The notes under the pieces: model-generated
Database searches by the model: none
Seen by the model: the letters and a program-made list of their open reading frames with translations, nothing else
Told to the model about the DNA's origin: nothing
NCBI GenBank assembly: GCA_018398585.1
Contig: JAGTTD010000007.1
Location: 7,013,320-7,077,319, forward strand
DNA from: Simmondsia chinensis
Taxonomy: Eukaryota; Streptophyta; Magnoliopsida; Caryophyllales; Simmondsiaceae
Direction of reading: 5' to 3'
Length of the DNA: 64,000 bases
Shown here: positions 11,301 to 20,300 of the stretch, piece after piece
Numbering within the stretch: the stretch's first letter is position 1
How the letters are laid out: each line of letters starts with the position of its first letter
Translations under genes and position numbers: made by a program

Positions 11301-14300
11301 GATCCTAATACATTTACGGCAAAATTCATCTCGAATCTGGAAGAGGAAACATATATATATATTAGACACACTTGTAGTATTGAGATGGACAAAGGCATCA
11401 ATTTGATTATGGATGGTTTCTAGCAAGTCATGTCCACCTACCCTTCTGGAGTTATGATACGATTGCGCTCTAGTACACCAGCATTATTCACCTAGTGTCA
11501 TCAAGTTGATCAGCATAAGAAGTCTTAAATTCCGAGGGTTAAGCATGCCAGATAGATAGCTATAAAAATCAGGGATAGTATCCAATACAAATAAATTACT
11601 ACTAGACCAGAAAGAAGTTACCACCGGGGAGAAAATAAAAAATTTTCCTTATGGGAGTTTTTTCTTCACAAAATATTTTCAATCAAATTTTTTTTTTTTT
11701 AAATTTTCGTCTTTCTAGTCAACGAAAATGGTTTCATTCTGTAAATTTGTATACGGTCCATTCTTAGCCAAGTTGAAATTGAAGGCATATGAAATAAGAT
11801 TAATGCGGAAAATGTTTCCCCTAGAGGAAGGAAACTATTTTTCTCTTTCATTGGTGGGAAGTCAAATTTCCTTCAATAGAAGAAAACATTTTCCATATTT
11901 GTAGTTTTTTCCTATGAAGCTATGCTAAGAAATAAAGAAATTGAGATGGAAAAGATTTTTCGACAAAACAAAATGGAGCCCAAGTGAAAACTTGAATAAA
12001 CAAGGGGAGACAATATATCCCTCTATATCACACAAGGAATTGCCACATAACTACATTAAAGTACATGTCTATGGTTAATTGGCATGACAAGGCACTAAAG
12101 TCATTTTTCCCTAGAATGTCCATTGTTTCTTTCTATTGAGAGATGCTTCCATCTCTCAAGATGCATGTTAAAGCATCTAGCGAAAATAAGCCGTTTGCTT
12201 GAACCAACATGTTTTCTACAACCAAATGACTTAAATTGGCGGACGTAACTTAACAACCATTATATAACAGATTTTTAGCTAGTTATTTTGCGATTGCCAG
12301 TTATGTAATGTTATTTTTGTAATAGCCTCCATAATCCATGTTGGTGTAAACACTTGTAAAATCAAGAAAACGGGTAACTATCCGATCTTCAGGTTTCGAG
12401 GCGTGATGTCACTTTCCTTAAAACTTATTTCAGCGAGTGAAATAGTCTCGGGAATACAACGATAACCAAGTAAAGTGAAGTGAAAGTATGTAAAGGGAGA
12501 TATATGGAGATGTAAGAGAATGACCGTTTTTCAAATGCAAAGACACTTTTTCATCATCATTCATCAATCAAATTGGTGGGGAATATATAATAGATCAAGT
12601 GAAAGAAGACGTCCCAAAACATACCCCAAAAAAGGGGTGCAAAAACCCCGGAAGTTATCGCTCGAAAACTGGGAAAAAACGACACTGTGTGTCGACACAC
12701 AGATCTGTGTATCGACACACAGTTCTGCAGGCTCGGTTCTGTTGATCTGTGTGTCGACACACGGGCCTTGTGTGTCGACACACACTTCTGCATCCCTGTT
12801 TCTGTAAGAATGTGTGTCGACACACATCCCAACACACATCAAAACACTTAGAACACACATTTGAGACCAACTTCAAAACACTTCATTCACAAATTTCATT
12901 ACAAAATTTGAAAATACATTAACAATCCATATTATATTTATTTGCAGAACACATTCACAAATGTATTTACATATTCAAAACTATTAAAGGAGTAAAAGAT
13001 TAATGATTGTATGTCTAATCATTTAAAATTTTGCAAATATAAGGCTGAATAGAAACTGATGATCCCTTAAAAGACCCAACATGACAGTTGTGACCATTTC
13101 CCTAAAATCCATGGCAACCACCTTCCTCGACACTATGACCACCAAACGCAATTTGATATCATGCTCTAGGTAATTTATGTTTAAGACACTACCGTTAAGC
13201 AATCTATCCTGCATCATCTCCCACTTGGACATTTGAGATGGATTCAAAACTAAGATTGAGGGAGTCTTGTTTCCTTTCTAACTTTTTATGTCCAAGAAAA
13301 AAAATTTGTGGAAGGACGCCAGATGAGGAGTTGCCCAAGTACTCCAGCAACATAAGCAATAAAGAAAGAAAAAAGGGTGAGACGCATTAACGGAATAGTA
13401 ATTTTGTTACACTAGTTATTTGTATAAATAATTACTTCAGTCTTACTTGAGGCAATTACTGGCATCAATTTAGCTCTACCTCAAGATTTATTCAAGAGGA
13501 ACATTACTATTGGCCTAGAACTAAATGAAACACCCAAGAGGTATGGTAGCTTGCCCAAGCAAAACTACACCAGAGAATCAAATAATGGCATATCTTAACT
13601 ACCACAACAAACTTTGAGCTAGTTGTAACGAGATTGATTGCTAGACGATAGGGTAATTTTGTAACAACAATCCCTATATGCATATATGATGTGCATTAAT
13701 TACTAAAAAAGCATACTTATAGACGTGTTTACATGTCAAAGTTATCAAAGCAGCAAAGCAATTGGTCTGAAATAGCCATGGAATTAACTTTTTAAGATTT
13801 TATGAATTTTGGAAAAAATTATGCTGGGTACATTAAGTTCAATTCATCTCCCCCTCCCTTCCTGTTCCTTCAGAATCCAAACTAATTTCAATAATTTATC
13901 AGTTTAACTTCAATTCACTGATACAAAGCCAATTCAAATAGACTTATTGCAGGGTACCATTGGCGTGCATCCAATGGGAATTAAACCTATAAATCTGTGA
14001 ATTCTGAGTGGTTCCTGAGGTCTAGCACATGGCTTTCCAACTAATTAGCCGAAGGAAATTCCTAGATCCAAGGTCTTAAACACCAAACCCCATCCCAAAA
14101 AAAAGAAAAGGAGCCCACGACTATTAGAATGATTGAACTATATGTCACTTTCTCATATCTCCAACTCCAAATGCATACCAAACCATAGAAGTGAAACTGA
14201 TTCAGTCGATCAGTAATATATTGCACACCCAATATCCTAAGGAAGAGAACGATTATTGATTGGGCCATTGCAATCTGAAGATTGCAATCAAATCATGGTT

Positions 14301-17300
14301 CAAGGTCCCATCACTGTCCAGTCGTGGTGATGGGTGTGGTACTGTGCACATGATTTTCAAGGGAACAAAACTTGCTTTTATGCCTTATTTTTGCAGTAAA
14401 GTTGAATTAAAAATATATATATAATCATCAATTTTATACTTGATAGTTAACATGTAAATATATTTATAGTTATGTTTTGACAAATAAAATATGATAGATA
14501 TACATAGAGAGGGCCCATTACAAAGGTTTCTTTTTGGTTGATAGGTACGAGATACAAACTTTAGACCTCTTGTCCTGTCCTCAACCTCGGAAGTTCTATC
14601 AGTAGAGCAAGGCCTTAGTTTCGGGCAATCACAGACGTATTGATATATAATGGCTAACATATGACTCAAAATCCATTACATAATGATCTTTACTTGATTC
14701 CATGATAAAAAATGCACAGCAAATGACCCAATTAGAATTGGAGGCCATAAAATCCTATTCCAAATGCCAAATGCCAAATGCCACGTATGAAAGGAAGTCT
14801 TAAGATCACAAGTGGGTTCATTTTACACGTTCTAGAACAAAGAAATTTTTCGCAACAGCATAACTGCAGAAGTGGTGCTAGTATGCCACTATTATCTTGA
14901 GATCACGATGAACACATTTTTGAAAGTAAAGACACCTAAGGTGAGACATCCCAAATTATTTGTTCATAATCATATTAACGTTAAAAAAAGGGGTAAAATT
15001 CTCAAAGCATATGATGAACTAAAAGATATTGGATTATATTGCTAATCAGATTAGACATCACTTTAGCAAGTAGATTTCCTTCGTTCCTGATAAAAGTAAG
15101 TATTCAACAAAACATGACATTCAGCAAAGCAGTTGATGCCCATCATGGAAATGAAAAGGGACGAAGAAATCATAGATCAAAGAACTATCACACATACCAA
15201 AACATGAACAGGCACATCTTTAGATGAAATTTTAGATGCAAAAGACTTGATCTCTTCCACAGATGAAAGATCACACACCTGCAACAGAAATTTGAGAGCC
15301 AAATGCCAATGGAAGTGGATTAGTCATGCTTTTTATTTGAAGGGTATTTTGTAGATAACTATCTTGTACTATGTCTAATGTGTCAATTTAGTCTATAAAT
15401 ATATAATTGTACAAATTTAGTTCATGTACTTCATAAAAAGTCTCAATCAAGTCTTCCTCTTAACTCTTGATAAAAAAAAAAAAAAAGAAAAAGTCTTCCT
15501 ATTAACATTTATGTCAAATGAATGATGGAAGAAATGTGTCTGGCATGTTTTCTTCTTTTTTTTCCATGCAACTTCGTCATTTGACCCATGCAAGAATGGA
15601 TAGATAAGGTGAACAAGGTAGATGGCATCCTCATTGACAATGGCTAGCCCTAGCTTTGGTCCTGCATAGTGTTTTGGAAAAATCTTTTCTCTTGTTCATC
15701 ATGGGAGCACTTGTATTTTATTTGTATCTAAAATATATAATTGAACCATAAATAGAAGATTTAAACATAATGACACATTTAGTAAATATCATTATTTGAT
15801 ATTTCTAATTTCTACCAGTCTTTTTTACATTGTACACTCCATGACATTGCAGCTACTCATCATATAAAGTTCATAGTACTCGCTTTCATTGAAACTACAA
15901 TACAACAACAAACCCCCCTCCAGGGTGCTACCCCAAAGGGAGGCTGTGTTCGAGGACCCCCAACCTGAAACCTGAAACCTGAAACCTGAAAAGCATAATA
16001 GCAATAGCATAGAGCATAGAGAGAACATAAAGTAGCAATAAGCAATAAAGCCATAGAGCAACAAGCAGTAAGGCAGCAAAGCAACAAGGCAACAGAGCAA
16101 CAAGCAGCGCGACACAAAAAGCCTAGGGACGCTAAGACTACCCTAAATATGCTCCTTTATTCTAAACTGCTATATCGGCTACACATATGCTAGCTCTCTA
16201 CTTAGCTCTATCTAAGATCATCTCTTCATTTAGGTTTAGGTGAGTGAGGTCACGTCAAATCGTCTCTATACAGCTTTTCTTTGGCCTGCCTCTCCCTCTC
16301 CTCCCATACGTATTAAGGGATTGCTCGCATCTTCTAACAGGGGCAGTGGTCAGTCTCCCCTGAACATGCCTAAACCACCGCAAACTTTGCTCCTTTAACT
16401 TATCCTCTATGGGAGGCACGCCCAATTTGCTTCTCATAACGTCATTTCTGACCTTATCCTTCCTTATGTGTGCAACATCCTCACCTCCGCCACCTTCAAC
16501 TTTTGTGTATGATATCGTTTAACTGGCCAACACTCTGTAGCATATGACATAGCCGATCTCACCACCGTCTTATAGTATTTTCCCTTTAATTTTAAAGGGA
16601 ACTTTCTATCGCATAGCACCATAGAGGTCATCCTCCATTTAAGGCAGCTTATTTTAATCCGGTTTCTGACATCCTCGTCAACTTCACCGTCCTATTGCAC
16701 CATTAACTAGGGGTGAAGACGTGCCGAGCTGAGCCGAGAATCTCCTTGTTCAAACTTGAGCTTGATAAGGCTTATTGAGCTCAAGTTCGAGCCGAGCTCT
16801 TATTGAACTTTTCCAACCCTTGTTCCAGCTTGATTCGATAAGATTTTAGTGTGTTCAATATTTGGCTAGGCTCGTTAGGCTCATCGAGTGGAGTTGAGCT
16901 TGTTATTGAGCAAAGTTGAGCTACTATTGAGCCCAAACGAGTTTAAAACCTGGCGGAGCTTACTATAGACTGCCAACGCTTTTCAAGTTACTATCGAGTT
17001 ATTATTGAACCATTGCCAAACCAATATCAACTCTTAAAGAGCTTTTAACAAGCTTTTAACGGGTCCTTAATGAACTATTATCAAACCGTTCGCGAATGTT
17101 AACAAACCGAGCACTCCCTATTGGAACTCAACTCATTAAGCTTATCCAGCTTGCTCGAACTCAGCTTAATAAGTTATCGAGCCCTCATAATGAACACGAA
17201 TGAGCTCTAATCGATTTCGAACAAGAAGTAGTTCATCGAACATTCGGTTCGTTTACACCCCTACCTTAGCGGATAGTTTCGTATCGCTTTTAAAAAATGG

Positions 17301-20300
17301 AACCTAGCCTTAAGTACCCCTAAAGCCCTCTCTATCAAATTCTGCAAAGATGAGTGTCTATAATTAAACAACTCACATGATCCTCTTATTTGTTCTTTGC
17401 CTTGAAAATCATTTATCACTTTTAAATTGGGAACCTAACCTTAAGTACTCCAAAAGTCATTTACATAAGAGAAGGAGATAGGGTATATACAAAAATATTA
17501 TAAAATGGGTGAGTAATGTGAAAATGTGAAAGGGAATGGGGGAAAAGTTAGAAAACACAGTCCCTATTTTGTGAAGAAATTTTGGAAAACAATTTGAAAC
17601 TATTTTCGAAATTTGTGAAAGAAACTGTTTTCCAACTTCTCCAATTAGAAAACTGGACTATTAAACACGTTTTTCATTAACTGAAAAATTCTCTGTTATC
17701 AAACAGGCCCCCTAGCTTCTCATTCACCTCTTCTCTAAACTACCCCTCTAGAACTATATCATTCGCAAACAGCATGCACCAAGGTATGCCCCCTTGGATG
17801 TTCCTAGTGAGCTCATCCATAACCAGAATGAACAAAAAGGGGCTCAGGGCTGATCCTTGATGAACCCCCAACTGTAATGGGAAAAGCTTCTGTCTCCCCT
17901 TCCGATGTATGCACATTGGTTATGCGTCCTCATACATATCTTTAATGGCTCAGATATAGAGCACAAGGATGCCTTTCTTCTCCAAAACCCTCCATAGGAC
18001 CTCTCTTGGCACTCTATCATATGCCTTCTCCAAATCAATAAAAACCGTGTGGAAATCCTTTAGTCGATCTTTGTAATGCTCTACCGTCTATCGTAAGAGA
18101 TGGATGGCTTCTATTGTCGATCTACTAGGCATAAATCCAAATTGGTTCTCTGACGCCTCTGTTTGATGCCATCACCTTCTTTCTGTGACCCGCTCCCAAA
18201 GTTTGAGAGTGTGGCTCATTAGTTCGATACCCCTATAATTGACACAACTTTGAATGTCGCCTTTGTTCTTATAGATCGAAATTAATGTGCTCTTCCTCCA
18301 CTCGTCAGACATCTTCCCTTTAAGAATTTGGTTGAATAGTTTAGTCAACCAACTGATGCCCCGTTCCCTAATGCATTTCCATGCCTCAATGGATATTCTA
18401 TTTGGGCCGACTGCTTTACCCCTGCCCATCTTTTTCAAAGCTTCCATGACTTCGTCAAGTCAAATCCGCCTACGATAACAATAGTTCTAAGTTCTTCAGA
18501 TGCTTGGAGTTCTCCTAGGGATATATTTGTATCCCCTTTTCTAGAACAAATTGTGGAAGTAGGCTTTCTCTAGCTTTAATTTATTGCTCGTCCACGAGCA
18601 CCTATCCATCCACCCCCTTTATGCATTTTCCTCGATCCAGGACCCTAGTCCTCCTTTCTCTCGCTTTAGCAGTTATATAGGTCCCTAGCTCCTTCCTCAG
18701 TATCCAGCCTTCTGTACCAATCCTCGTAGGCTTTGGATTGTGCTTCCCCAACTGTTATTTTTGCTTCCTTCTTGGCTTGTTTATACTGTTGTTTTCTTTG
18801 TCCTTGTCCCCACTACGATCTCACACCCTAAAACAGTCTCTTTTGGCCTTAGTCTTCTCTTGGACCTCCTTGCACCACCACCAGGACTCTCTGTTGTTTG
18901 GTGCTCCATCTTTCGACATGCCTAGAACTTCACATGCCACACTTCAGATCTTTTGTGCCAATTGGTTCCAAATGTGGTTTATATCCCCTCTGTTTGCTAA
19001 CTTATTTTAGTCCTTTACATCTTAGGGTCAGCGAATTCCAAGTAACAGATTATATAATGCTCAGAACACACCCCTTCTGCGACACTGCAATAGCAACTGC
19101 AAACCGTATTTGATTCCTTGTGTCATATGTTAAGCTTCCAATTTCTTTATCTAGGAAGAGTTTTCTTAATACAATTCAAATATTTAAGATGAGACTTTTA
19201 GTGTTCCTAGCAGAGGTGGAGTTGCATAGATAAAGAAAGTTGGATTGGTTAAAATGACTAAACTAAAACCTTTGTGATTTTTTTTTTTTTTTTTTTGGTT
19301 AGTATACTAAACTAAAACTTCGTAAAATATACAGGACCAAAATTATTACTATTACAAGTTAAGACAAAATTCACACATCAGACAAAGCATATAAGTTATA
19401 AATTACCCTGGCATAATCAATCACAGTCCAGAACTCTAGGAGTCAAAGAGAGTTATCCTCGCTGACAAATGAGTATAGAAAAGTTTCATACCTCAAGGAA
19501 AACCTTTTGGCTTCCTGTTGCTGACTGAATCTCAGAAAGAGCAGCTTCACCCCTTTCCTTACTTCGGCACACCATGTAAACCGATGCCCCTCTGGAAACA
19601 CATTGATTACCAATAGCTAGTACAAAATGTCCTTGCTCTTGTTGCAATTCAAAATCCAGTCCAAATAAAATGAGAAATTTGCACAAGTTCATAGCATAAT
19701 TAAAAACCTTGAAGCAAGACCTTGGGCTGTAGCAAACCCAATTCCAGAATTTGCTCCAGTCACAATGCAATTCTTCCCGTCCATTTCTATTTGCATTTCT
19801 TCTGGATTAAACTTTTTCGAATGCTCCCTAGAAGATGCAAAATCATAAATCAGAAGAAGGTGAAAAGTAAACTGCATTTAGTTTCAGACAATTTTCTTAG
19901 TTTAAGACGTAGTCAGGGAACAATAGTAGTCATTGCAATCTCATGAATGATGATAGACCAACAAATCTACATGAAGCAAGATGATTTTGTCTTTAACCCA
20001 ATTTATAATTAAGTTTGGAAACTGCTTTTATTTTTCTAATGTAGCTCATCAACCACGATTCAAGAAAAGTGGGGCTGGTTTGGCACTAGTCACCACCAAA
20101 TAAATAAGGTAACATGAAACGTAAAATGTTCATTTATTTCTTTGTTAACTTAGATCATCCAGTGCCGCCAGGATTATGGTCCATGGACAGCATTTGGATA
20201 ATTAAATATGCATCAAACTGAACTAGGCAAAATAAGCAAAGTAAACCAAATTGGAAGTCGTTCAAATATTATTATAAAGTTGAAAATTACTATACAAAAT

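Larger units (their letters stand above)
12255..13150. repeat. Dispersed intron repeat, copy 3 (split by a solo LTR)
   Basis: Outside the solo LTR, 12255-12338 (GTTATGTAATG, TTGTAATAGCCTCCATAATCC) and 12930-13150 (AATGTATTTACATATTCAAA, TTTTGCAAATATAAGGCTGA, CGACACTATGACCACCAAAC) form one copy of the repeat family. The LTR landed in its middle. Confidence 0.45.

Noticed and set aside
12685..12826. CRISPR-like array (short palindromic repeats with spacers)
   Set aside because: Nuclear plant LTR context, spacers of irregular length that are conserved between copies, no cas genes.
12520..12876. Frames rich in CVSTH or CVDTQ repeats, here and at 50373-50847 and 55557-55934
   Set aside because: They are translations of the TGTGTGTCGACACACA palindromes inside LTRs, not proteins.
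15960..15990. Interstitial telomere repeat
   Set aside because: The unit is CCTGAAA, not CCCTAAA, and only four copies are present.
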